Assembly: GCA_900319005.1 (NCBI GenBank)
Contig: ONMV01000011.1
Span: 1-53,560 of the forward strand
Direction of reading: 5' to 3'
DNA: 53,560 nt
From: an uncultured Bacteroidales bacterium
Lineage (GTDB): Bacteria > Bacteroidota > Bacteroidia > Bacteroidales > Paludibacteraceae
Position numbers and translations under genes: made by a program. Positions 1 through 6,682 of this stretch are shown here, piece by piece. The number at the start of each line of letters is the position of its first letter. Position 1 is the stretch's first letter. Below the pieces are notes generated by a model. It was not told where the DNA came from. It saw nothing but the letters and a program-made list of their open reading frames with translations, and did not search any database.

Positions 1-1
1 G

Positions 2-934
2 GATTCGTTCGTAGCAGCTTATCCTAAGAAGAGTGGTTACACCACTAAGACATTCCTTAACACCACTAGTGGTGTGCGCCAGTTTATCTCCTCACTTCCT
101 AAGGACTGCCATTGCGTAATGGAAGCTACCGGCAACTACAGCATGCTTCTCCTTTATTTGCTCCAGCAGGCTAACATTACCGTTAGCATGGAGAATCCGC
201 AGAAGATTAAGCATTTCGCTCGTGCTATGCTCTCCACTACTAAGACAGACGAGATTGATGCTAAACTGATTGCTATGTATGGCGAGAAGATGGAGCCAGC
301 GCCCTATAAGATTCCATCAGAGAGTATCATTCTGCTTAAGCAGAAACGTACTGTCCTTAGGCAACTTAAGAAGCAACTTACTGCAATGATCAATCTGCAG
401 CACTCTCTATCCGTCCTGCCTAAACAAGACCCTACTGCTAAAGTTGCTACAGAGCAAACCATTAAGTTTCTCCGTAAGCAGATCTCCAAATTAGAGGATG
501 AGATTACTAATCTATCTAATAAAGAGTTTAAACGCCAAATGGAGTTGCTCACTTCCATTAAAGGTATTGGCGAAAATATCGCTTCTGCACTTATAATGGC
601 TACAGGAGGTTTTACGTACTTTAGTAGTGCTAAACAGATTTCTCGGTTCCTGGGATTATGTCCCACTTACCAGCAATCAGGTACGTCAGTCAATGTCAAA
701 GGTCACATTAATCGCAATGGCGATACACATTTGCGAAGCCTTATGTATGTCGTCGCATTTTCATCTATTAGAAGCAATACTGCCTGTAAAGAAACTTACG
801 AGAGATTGCGATCAAGGGGTAAATCTGGTAGAGTCGCAATTATTGCCATTGCTAACAAACTTATCCGACAAGCATTTGCTGTTGTTACCAACAATCGACC
901 CTATATAGATGGATATGTATCATCATTAGCCTAA
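2..934 (+). CDS. IS110-family transposase, N-terminus cut by window edge
   Basis: This is the DNA-cutting enzyme of an IS110-type insertion sequence. The frame is already open at base 2, so the GTG at 74 is not the true start and the first catalytic Asp of the N-terminal DEDD domain lies outside the window. The remaining acidic residues are visible: Glu in VMEATGNY and the two Asp of DEIDAK. A helical linker follows, then the C-terminal Transposase_20 domain (SIKGIGENIASAL ... FLGLCPTYQQSG), whose Ser in QQSG is at the family's catalytic serine position. The frame looks intact to its TAA stop. Only about 100 bases separate the stop from the next promoter, so the right end of the element is short. 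In the IS110 subgroup the bridge-RNA region lies before the gene, here outside the window. Family call is firm; activity is unknown. Confidence 0.9.
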   Translation, partial: DSFVAAYPKKSGYTTKTFLNTTSGVRQFISSLPKDCHCVMEATGNYSMLLLYLLQQANITVSMENPQKIKHFARAMLSTTKTDEIDAKLIAMYGEKMEPAPYKIPSESIILLKQKRTVLRQLKKQLTAMINLQHSLSVLPKQDPTAKVATEQTIKFLRKQISKLEDEITNLSNKEFKRQMELLTSIKGIGENIASALIMATGGFTYFSSAKQISRFLGLCPTYQQSGTSVNVKGHINRNGDTHLRSLMYVVAFSSIRSNTACKETYERLRSRGKSGRVAIIAIANKLIRQAFAVVTNNRPYIDGYVSSLA

Positions 935-1035
935 AAAATCATTTTTTTGTCAATTTTTTAATATAGTTCGTTTAATGGCAACTACCTGCGGTGCGGAACG
1001 TGAACGCATTTTTTCAATACGTTCACTCACATTTA

Positions 1036-1067
1036 TTTGCGTATATCGGAAAATTGTTGTACCTTTG
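1036..1067 (+). promoter_or_regulatory. Bacteroidetes-type promoter of the nitroreductase gene
   Basis: TTTG at 1036-1039 and TACCTTTG at 1060-1067 are separated by exactly 20 bases. The start codon follows 26 bases after the -7 box. The promoter lies about 100 bases beyond the IS110 transposase stop, so the gene does not depend on the insertion sequence. Confidence 0.8.
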
Positions 1068-1093
1068 CACTCGTAAATGTAAACAACACCACA

Positions 1094-1768
1094 ATGACAC
1101 TCTTAGAAGCCATCCAAGCCCGCCACTCTGTGCGGCAGTACATAGACAAACCGATAGAAGCGGACAAACTGCAATCACTACGTGATACTATCGACCTCTG
1201 CAACCGCGAAGGCGGTACACATCTTCAGCTAGTAACAGACGAGCCGCTTGCTTTCAGTAAAAGCAACGCCCCTATGTATGGTAAGTTTACGAATGTGCGC
1301 AATTATATTGCAGTCGTCGCACCCAAAGTCAACCAAGGCAGCGAACTCGCTGGCTATTATGGTGAAAGGGTAGTGCTCCATGCGCAAACGCTCGGACTAA
1401 ACACCTGTTGGGTAGGCTTAACTTTCAAGAATATCAAAACTGCCTATACTATCGCACCCGGCGAAGAACTGAAAGCGGTCATTTCATTGGGCTACGGTGC
1501 TACACAAGGCGTGCAACACCCACAAAAGAAAACGATCGACGACGTAACAATCAATAAAACGAACCAACCCTTACCAGAATGGTTTGTCAAAGGAGTAGAA
1601 TCGGCACTCTTAGCGCCCACCGCTGTTAATCAACAGAAGTTCGCCTTTACTCTTAACGCAGACCTAAGTGTACAAACCCAAACTAAATTCTCCCTCATAG
1701 GCTATACCCATCTTGATCTTGGTATCGTCAAGTGTCATTTTGAACTCGCCTCCGGTCATAAGCTCTAA
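1094..1768 (+). CDS. nitroreductase-family protein
   Basis: A flavin-dependent NAD(P)H oxidoreductase of the nitroreductase fold, about 224 residues; the natural substrate cannot be read from sequence. The N-terminus LLEAIQARHSVRQY is the classic nitroreductase opening, whose Arg and Ser contact FMN phosphate. Further family signs are the mid-protein YYGERVVLHAQTLGLNTCWVG segment, the FKNIKTAYTIAPGEELKAVISLGYG strand-loop and the PEWFVKGVESALLAPTAVNQQKF motif near the C-terminus. The ATG at 1094 is chosen because family homology starts right after it and a promoter lies just upstream; the longer frame from 1037 runs through that promoter. It is monocistronic: IS110 lies upstream and a heptamer-like repeat and gene debris lie downstream. 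Confidence 0.85.
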   Translation: MTLLEAIQARHSVRQYIDKPIEADKLQSLRDTIDLCNREGGTHLQLVTDEPLAFSKSNAPMYGKFTNVRNYIAVVAPKVNQGSELAGYYGERVVLHAQTLGLNTCWVGLTFKNIKTAYTIAPGEELKAVISLGYGATQGVQHPQKKTIDDVTINKTNQPLPEWFVKGVESALLAPTAVNQQKFAFTLNADLSVQTQTKFSLIGYTHLDLGIVKCHFELASGHKL

Positions 1769-1787
1769 CCCTATACCCGCGCGACCT

Positions 1788-1824
1788 TTAATCCACTAAC
1801 CCTTAACCCTCTAACCCCTATTAC
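1788..1824. repeat. degenerate 7/8-bp tandem array 3' of the nitroreductase gene
   Basis: Units read roughly TTAATCCAC, TAACCCT, TAACCCTC, TAACCCC, TATTAC. The array begins 19 bases after the nitroreductase stop. It belongs to the dispersed heptamer class seen throughout the window. Confidence 0.6.
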
Positions 1825-1998
1825 TCTCGCGCTCCCTGCGGTCGCTCGAAAAAAGAAAGACCTATAGACCTTTTTTGAGAGAGACCATATCTTTTCTGCC
1901 CCGGTAGGGATAACCTGCGTTTGCCTCCCCGTGTATGCCTCATCGGTGGCGGAGTGGCGCTATGGGGTGCGGTGTGCGCCATGCGGTGTGTGGGCTGT

Positions 1999-2015
1999 GC
2001 GCGCCTGCGGCGCGC
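1999..2015. repeat. GC-rich perfect inverted repeat
   Basis: GCGCGCC and GGCGCGC flank a 3-base TGC loop, inside an unusually GC-rich stretch (about 1940-2036) directly before the aspartyl-tRNA synthetase fragment. It marks the junction where homology to the synthetase begins and is likely foreign to that gene. No function can be assigned. Confidence 0.5.
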
Positions 2016-2036
2016 GGGAGGGACAGAGCGCGTGGC

Positions 2037-2204
2037 ATGAATCCGGATGCTTTCCATTTCTACCTCGATACCTTCAAGAACGGCATGCCTCCTCATGGCG
2101 GCTTCGCCATCGGTCTCGAGCGTATCACGGCTTGCTTCCTCGGCATCGCCAACGTCAAAGAATGCTCGATGTTCCCGAGAGACATCAACCGCGTAGCACC
2201 TTAA
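2037..2204 (+). pseudogene. C-terminal fragment of an archaeal-type aspartyl-tRNA synthetase
   Basis: The 55 codons from ATG 2037 to TAA 2204 match the end of class II aspartyl-tRNA synthetases of the archaeal or non-discriminating type: NPDAFHFYLDTFKNGMPPHG, then a G-x-GLERI motif-3 segment carrying the ATP-binding Arg, then FPRDINRVAP at the terminus. The rest of the roughly 430-residue enzyme is missing. Upstream in-frame codons (1935-2036) are GC-rich and not synthetase-like. This is a 3' remnant, presumably left by a rearrangement; the IS110 element about 1 kb away could have contributed. A standard terminator follows directly, showing that the gene end was once in normal context. The motif assignment is strong; Asp versus Asn specificity of the ancestor is less certain. 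Confidence 0.75.
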
Positions 2205-2209
2205 TAGAG

Positions 2210-2237
2210 AATCCGCCAAGTTGGCGGATTTTTTATT
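2210..2237 (+). terminator. intrinsic terminator after the synthetase fragment
   Basis: A 10-bp stem (AATCCGCCAA / TTGGCGGATT) with a one-base loop is followed by a T-rich run. It lies 6 bases after the stop codon of the fragment and is a relic of the original transcription unit. Confidence 0.85.
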
Positions 2238-2607
2238 TCCTCCCCGCGCGCTGCTGACCCTTACAATGTACAAAGGTTCTTCGTGACGGAGGTACCGAAC
2301 ACAGGACATTGTGGGCAGATGTCGGCAGAGCCGATGTCGGAATTAAATCCCGACGCAATGGACCAAGAAAGGAGCGGCGTTTCCTATCCTCCATATATGG
2401 CGGATACGGGGTTATTATTTTGCGGATCTCGTGGAGACAGTCCGTATATGTTGTGTTAATCCTGTGTTAATGCTGTGTTAATCCTGTGTTGGAAACACGT
2501 GATTAAAAAGCGAGAGAAAGGGTATATAAAAAATTCGATATATGCAAGAGAAAAGTGCGTTTTTTGAGGCAATTCTGCAAAAGTGGTAGATATTCGGCTA
2601 ATTTATG
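2238..2607. other. non-coding stretch before the alcohol dehydrogenase operon
   Basis: No gene is recognisable on either strand in this stretch. It contains the 11-bp direct repeats at 2452-2491, a possible weak inverted pair (CAATGT near 2263 and ACATTG near 2307), and otherwise unremarkable sequence leading to the operon promoter. Confidence 0.6.
2452..2491. repeat. 11-bp direct repeats upstream of the alcohol dehydrogenase operon
   Basis: TGTGTTAATCC (2452), TGTGTTAATGC (2463) and TGTGTTAATCC (2474) are tandem and near-identical, followed by a partial copy at 2485. One unit spans about one helical turn, so the copies face the same side of the DNA. They sit about 120 bases upstream of the -33 box and could be binding sites for a regulator; this is inference. 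Confidence 0.6.
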
Positions 2608-2639
2608 TTTGCGTATCTCAAAAAAAAACAGTAATTTTG
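2608..2639 (+). promoter_or_regulatory. promoter of the redox operon
   Basis: TTTG 2608-2611, a 20-base spacer, then TAATTTTG 2632-2639. The alcohol dehydrogenase ATG follows 54 bases downstream. Confidence 0.8.
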
Positions 2640-2693
2640 CAGCAAAATTGAGATAATAAATTCATTAACGCAAATAAATGAAACAAAATAACT

Positions 2694-3881
2694 ATGCAAA
2701 ACTTTGATTATCAGACACCGACACGCCTTATTTTTGGTGAAGGCGTAGTAGAGAAACTGCAGAAAGTAATGAGCGGTTTCGGCAAGAAAATACTCCTGAC
2801 TTACGGCGGAGGCAGTATAAAGAAAATACCGGCTTTCAGAGGTAAAGCAGGCAGTTTGTATGAGTATGTGCGGGAGACGCTGAAGGATTTTGAGGTGGTG
2901 GAACTGAGCGGTATTCAGCCGAATCCGAAATATGATCCTTCGGTATTGGAAGGTGTGCGGTTGTGCAAGGAGCACAAGGTGGATGTGATTCTTTCGGTCG
3001 GCGGCGGAAGTGTGCTGGATTGCTCGAAAGCGATTGCAGCAGGTGCTTGTTATGATGGTGATCCATGGGATTTGATTTCGTACAAAGTGAAAGCACAGGC
3101 TGCTCTGCCGATAGTGGATATTATCACGTTAGCGGCTACGGGAAGCGAGTACGACTGCGGCGGAGTTATTTCCAGAACGGAGACGAACGACAAAATCGGT
3201 TATATGGATCGGCACTTGTTCCCTGCCGTTTCGTTCTTGGATCCGACATATACGTTCTCGGTCAGCCGGAAACAGACGGCCGCCGGTATTGCGGACGCGA
3301 TGAACCACACCATGGAGCAGTATTTTGTGGAGGACGCGACGTTGCTGAATGACGGTTTCTGCGAGTCGATGTTGCGCTCGCTTATGGCGAACGGACGCAA
3401 GTGTATTGAGAACCCCGAGGATTACAAGGCGCGCGCAGAGATGATGCTCGCTTGTACGTATGGTTGCAACGGTATTTTGGCGCTCGGTAACAGCGAGAGC
3501 GGATGGCCATGTCACGGAATTGAGCACGCTTTGAGCGCGTATTACGATATTACGCACGGCGAGGGTTTGGCGATTATCACTCCGCGGTGGATGAAGCATA
3601 TCCTGAACGAGCGCACTTTGCCGCGGTTCGTGAAATACGGCGTGAATGTGTTCGGAATTGACGCTTCGTTGGACGAATGGACGATTGCGAACAAGGCGAT
3701 TGAGGCGACTTATGCGTTCTTTGAGTCGATCGGCATTCCGATGCACCTGCGCGAAGTGGGAATCGACGATAGCCGGTTGGACGAGATGGCACATCATATC
3801 GCTGTGAATGAGGGACTTGAGAATGCTTATGCGGCTCTGACAGAGAAGGACATCAAAGAGATTCTGGTGGCAAGTTTGTAA
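2694..3881 (+). CDS. iron-containing alcohol dehydrogenase (YqhD/BDH-like)
   Basis: A type III NAD(P)H- and metal-dependent alcohol dehydrogenase, likely reducing aldehydes to alcohols. The 395 residues match the usual length. The N-terminal dinucleotide-binding half carries VILSVGGGSVLDCSKAIA near residues 93-110 and the ITLAATGSEYD segment typical of butanol dehydrogenase/YqhD. The C-terminal half supplies metal ligands: Asp and His in GIADAMNHTMEQYF and two His in CHGIEHALSAYYDITHGEG. It is the first gene of a co-directional set, with 40 bases to the next gene and a promoter with direct repeats upstream. Grouping with a flavodoxin-like reductase and a carboxymuconolactone-decarboxylase/cupin protein suggests carbonyl or redox stress handling. 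The substrate is unknown. Confidence 0.9.
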   Translation: MQNFDYQTPTRLIFGEGVVEKLQKVMSGFGKKILLTYGGGSIKKIPAFRGKAGSLYEYVRETLKDFEVVELSGIQPNPKYDPSVLEGVRLCKEHKVDVILSVGGGSVLDCSKAIAAGACYDGDPWDLISYKVKAQAALPIVDIITLAATGSEYDCGGVISRTETNDKIGYMDRHLFPAVSFLDPTYTFSVSRKQTAAGIADAMNHTMEQYFVEDATLLNDGFCESMLRSLMANGRKCIENPEDYKARAEMMLACTYGCNGILALGNSESGWPCHGIEHALSAYYDITHGEGLAIITPRWMKHILNERTLPRFVKYGVNVFGIDASLDEWTIANKAIEATYAFFESIGIPMHLREVGIDDSRLDEMAHHIAVNEGLENAYAALTEKDIKEILVASL

Positions 3882-3921
3882 GAACAAAACATCACACATA
3901 AAACATAACACAGAATACATT

Positions 3922-4437
3922 ATGAACGTATTGATTCTTCAGGCTTCGCCGAGAGCGAAGGGTAACACCGCTTGGATGGCGGAGGAGTACAAAAACGCAG
4001 CCGAGGCTGCAGGTCATAACGTGACGCTCGTCAATGTGGCGCACAAACATATCGCAGGCTGTCTGGCGTGCGAGTACTGCCACGGCAAGGGCAACGGTGC
4101 GTGCATCCAGAAAGACGACATGCAGGAACTCTATCCGCTGATGGCAGAGGCGGAAGTGCTGGTTTTGGCTGCTCCGATCTATTATTTCACGCTTTGCGCG
4201 CAGATCCAGGCGCCTATTCAACGAATGTACTGCGTTAACGCGCCGGCTAAAGTAAAGAAGATGGCGTTGCTCTGTTCGTCTTATTCGCCGGGTGTGTATG
4301 ATGGCGCGACGGCTGAATTCCGCGACATCTGCAACTACTGGCATGCCGAGAATATGGGCATTGTAACTGCTAAAATCGACGAGCAAAAGACAGACGCTAC
4401 TAAACAAAAGATTGTTGAGTTGGTAGCGAAACTATGA
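3922..4437 (+). CDS. flavodoxin-like NAD(P)H-dependent FMN reductase
   Basis: A 171-residue flavodoxin-fold oxidoreductase. The N-terminal VLILQASPRAKGNTAWMAE is the phosphate-binding loop (SPR-x-x-GNT) of the NADPH-dependent FMN reductase family. CLACEYCHGKGNGACIQKDD, with four Cys, resembles the Cys-rich loop of iron-sulfur-flavoprotein-like members, although no cluster can be claimed. VLAAPIYYFTLCAQIQAPIQR contacts the flavin isoalloxazine in relatives. It overlaps the next gene by 4 bases (ATGA), a sign of translational coupling. It is probably a redox partner or quinone/nitro reductase in this operon. Confidence 0.87.
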   Translation: MNVLILQASPRAKGNTAWMAEEYKNAAEAAGHNVTLVNVAHKHIAGCLACEYCHGKGNGACIQKDDMQELYPLMAEAEVLVLAAPIYYFTLCAQIQAPIQRMYCVNAPAKVKKMALLCSSYSPGVYDGATAEFRDICNYWHAENMGIVTAKIDEQKTDATKQKIVELVAKL

Positions 4438-5501
4438 GAAAATTCATGACCCTTGCTTTGGCAGCTTTGCTGGTTGCATGCAGTCCAAAGCAGCAGACAG
4501 AAACAAAAGATATGAATCAACTTTCGTTTACAACGGAGCAGGCAGCGTGGATGAGTGCCATCGCTTGCGATGAGGCAAAGGGCGATTTGATGGCATTGGA
4601 GTCGGCTATTCATAACGGGTTAGAGGCGGAATTGACGGTTAGCCAGATCAAGGAAGCACTCTCGCAACTCTATGCTTATACGGGTTTTCCGCGGAGTCTG
4701 AATGCTTTGGGCGTGTTGCAGCGTGTTATCGGAGATCGTCAAGCGAAAGGTGTGAAGGTTATTATGGGTGAGGATGCAAGTCCGCTTGGCGAAGATTACG
4801 ATGCACTTAAAGAAGGTACGCGCGTGCAGACGCAGTTGGTGGGCAAGGCTTTTGAGTATGAGTTTGCAGAAGCGACGGATTATTACCTGAAAGCGCATTT
4901 GTTCGGAGATATTTTTGCCCGCGATAACTTGACGTACGCTGACCGTGAGTTGGTGACCGTTTCTGCGTTGAGTGGTCTCGAAGGCGTGGAGCCGCAACTG
5001 AAAGCACACATCGCCGGAGCACGCAATATGGGTGTGACCGAAGAGCAGTTACAAGATATCGTAGTGGCTCTTGCCGCAAATGGTCTTTTGAACGAAGCAG
5101 GGCGCTTGGCAGGATTACTTCAAACGGAGTGGCCGCAAGGCAAATCGAATGATGCTTACGCGCAGTATTTCACAGGACAGAGTTTCTTGCAACCGTATTT
5201 CGGCGGTGTGGCGAATGTGACGTTCGAACCGCGTTGCCGCAACAACTGGCATGTTCACCACGGAGCGGTACAAGTGCTAATCTGCGTGAGCGGCAAGGGT
5301 TGGTATCAGGAGTGGAACAAGCCTGCTGTTCCGCTTACACCGGGAACCGTGATTGCTATTCCTGAAGGCGTCAAACACTGGCATGGAGCCGCTGAGGACT
5401 CGTGGATGCAGCATTTGGCGATTCATACCCAAGAGCAACCGGACGCTACGAACGAATGGCTCGAACCCGTTAATGACACACAATACAATTCTGTACAATA
5501 A
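4434..5501 (+). CDS. lipoprotein: carboxymuconolactone decarboxylase-like domains plus cupin
   Basis: An exported 355-residue lipoprotein. MRKFMTLALAALLVAC is a signal peptide with lipobox LVAC, so the mature protein would be lipidated at about Cys16. Two AhpD/CMD-like helical units follow (about residues 40-110 and 140-215; the second includes ADRELVTVSALSGLEGVEPQ). A C-terminal cupin (about 235-345) has metal-ligand-like His in NNWHVHHGAVQ and EGVKHWHGA. This CMD-plus-cupin fusion is common in Bacteroidales beside alcohol dehydrogenases and hydrolases. The CMD units do not show a clear CxxC peroxidase pair, so antioxidant activity is not supported. Start and stop are shared with its neighbours (4-base overlap before, 1-base overlap after), indicating one coupled operon. 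Confidence 0.87.
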   Translation: MRKFMTLALAALLVACSPKQQTETKDMNQLSFTTEQAAWMSAIACDEAKGDLMALESAIHNGLEAELTVSQIKEALSQLYAYTGFPRSLNALGVLQRVIGDRQAKGVKVIMGEDASPLGEDYDALKEGTRVQTQLVGKAFEYEFAEATDYYLKAHLFGDIFARDNLTYADRELVTVSALSGLEGVEPQLKAHIAGARNMGVTEEQLQDIVVALAANGLLNEAGRLAGLLQTEWPQGKSNDAYAQYFTGQSFLQPYFGGVANVTFEPRCRNNWHVHHGAVQVLICVSGKGWYQEWNKPAVPLTPGTVIAIPEGVKHWHGAAEDSWMQHLAIHTQEQPDATNEWLEPVNDTQYNSVQ

Positions 5502-6665
5502 TGAGAAAGTTATTCACCCTTATGCTTGCAGCCCTCGCGTTAGCTGCTTGCACAAATTCAAATGACAAAATGAATAATTGTGAAAATAACACATGGGACA
5601 AAGTATTCCCGCTTAGTGAGAAAGTAAACCACAAAAAGGTATCCTTTAAGACCCAGTACGGCTTTACGTTGGTTGGAGATTTATACCAACCGAAGGGACT
5701 AAGTGACCCATACGGCGAAGCAGATCGTTCGACCGAAGGGAGATTAGAAGTACCAAGTACCAAATACGCCGCTATCGCGGTGTCGGGTCCTTTTGGCGCA
5801 ACCAAAGAGCAGAGTTCGGGTCTGTATGCGATGAAGATGGCGGAACGCGGGTTTGTGGCTTTGGCTTTTGATCCTTCTTTTACAGGCGAGAGTTCGGGTG
5901 AACCCCGTAGAACGGCTTCGCCGGATATCAATACCGAGGACTTCATGGCAGCGGTGGATTTCCTTTCCAAACTGCCCGAAGTGGATGCTAATCGCATCGG
6001 TATCATCGGTATATGCGGATGGGGTGGTATTGCGCTTAATGCGGCGGCAGCGGATACGCGAATCAAAGCGACGGTGGCTTCAACGATGTACGACATGACG
6101 CGCGTCAGCGGTAACGGGTATTTCGATTCCGCTGACACCGAAGAGGCACGTCACGAAGCGCGTGTGGCACTCGCCGCACAACGTCTTGCAGACCCTGCTG
6201 CTATGGCAGGAGGCGTGATAGACCCACTGCCGGACGATGCACCGCAGGCAGTTCGTCAAGGACTACCACGATTACTACAAGACCGCCCGTGGCTACCATG
6301 CGCGTAGCGGTAACTCGAATGACGGTTGGCGTGTCATCGGCACGCAGGCTTATGCCAACAGCCGTTTCCTGTATTATATCAACGAGATCCGTTCGGCGGT
6401 TCTGATCATGCACGGCGAGAACGCCCACAGCCGTTATTTCGGCGAAGCGGTGTACCATTACATGGTGGACGGCAAAGCAGACGGCTACAAAACCGTGGTC
6501 GCTCCGAATCCGTGTCCTGAGAACAAAGAGCTGCTTATCATTCCGGACGCTTCGCATTGCGATCTCTATGATGGCGGTTATACCGAACCGGCAGGCAAAG
6601 GCGAACCCAAGAACCTCATCCCGTGGGATAAGTTGGCTGAGTTCTTTGAGAAAAATCTAAAGTAA
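5501..6665 (+). pseudogene. dienelactone-hydrolase-like alpha/beta hydrolase lipoprotein, frameshifted
   Basis: A lipoprotein hydrolase split over two frames. The first part starts at ATG 5501 with MRKLFTLMLAALALAAC (lipobox ending at Cys17) and contains the nucleophile elbow GIIGICGWGGIAL, with Cys as in dienelactone hydrolases. Near 6244 the frame breaks: GCAGGCAG at 6244-6251 is a 4-bp tandem duplication. Removing one copy joins DDAPQ directly to FVKDYHDYYKTARGYH, and the reading continues to 6665 with the acid-bearing MHGENAHS loop and the catalytic His of PDASHCDLYD. As sequenced, the first frame ends at 6307. The duplication could be a true inactivating mutation or an assembly error. 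It is the last gene of the redox operon, overlapping the preceding stop by one base. Confidence 0.85.
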
Positions 6666-6682
6666 GAAGGCTCAAAGGGAGG

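Noticed and set aside
935-1035. Bridge RNA of the IS110 element after the transposase
   Set aside because: The space is short and in the IS110 subgroup the RNA lies upstream of the gene, outside the window; no structure could be assigned here.
1821-2309. 162-codon minus-strand frame across the synthetase remnant
   Set aside because: It is Arg/Pro-rich shadow of GC-rich DNA and of the synthetase fragment on the other strand; no start context or family match.
3129-3920. 263-codon minus-strand frame opposite the alcohol dehydrogenase
   Set aside because: The plus-strand frame has full Fe-ADH motifs and a promoter; the opposite frame is a shadow.
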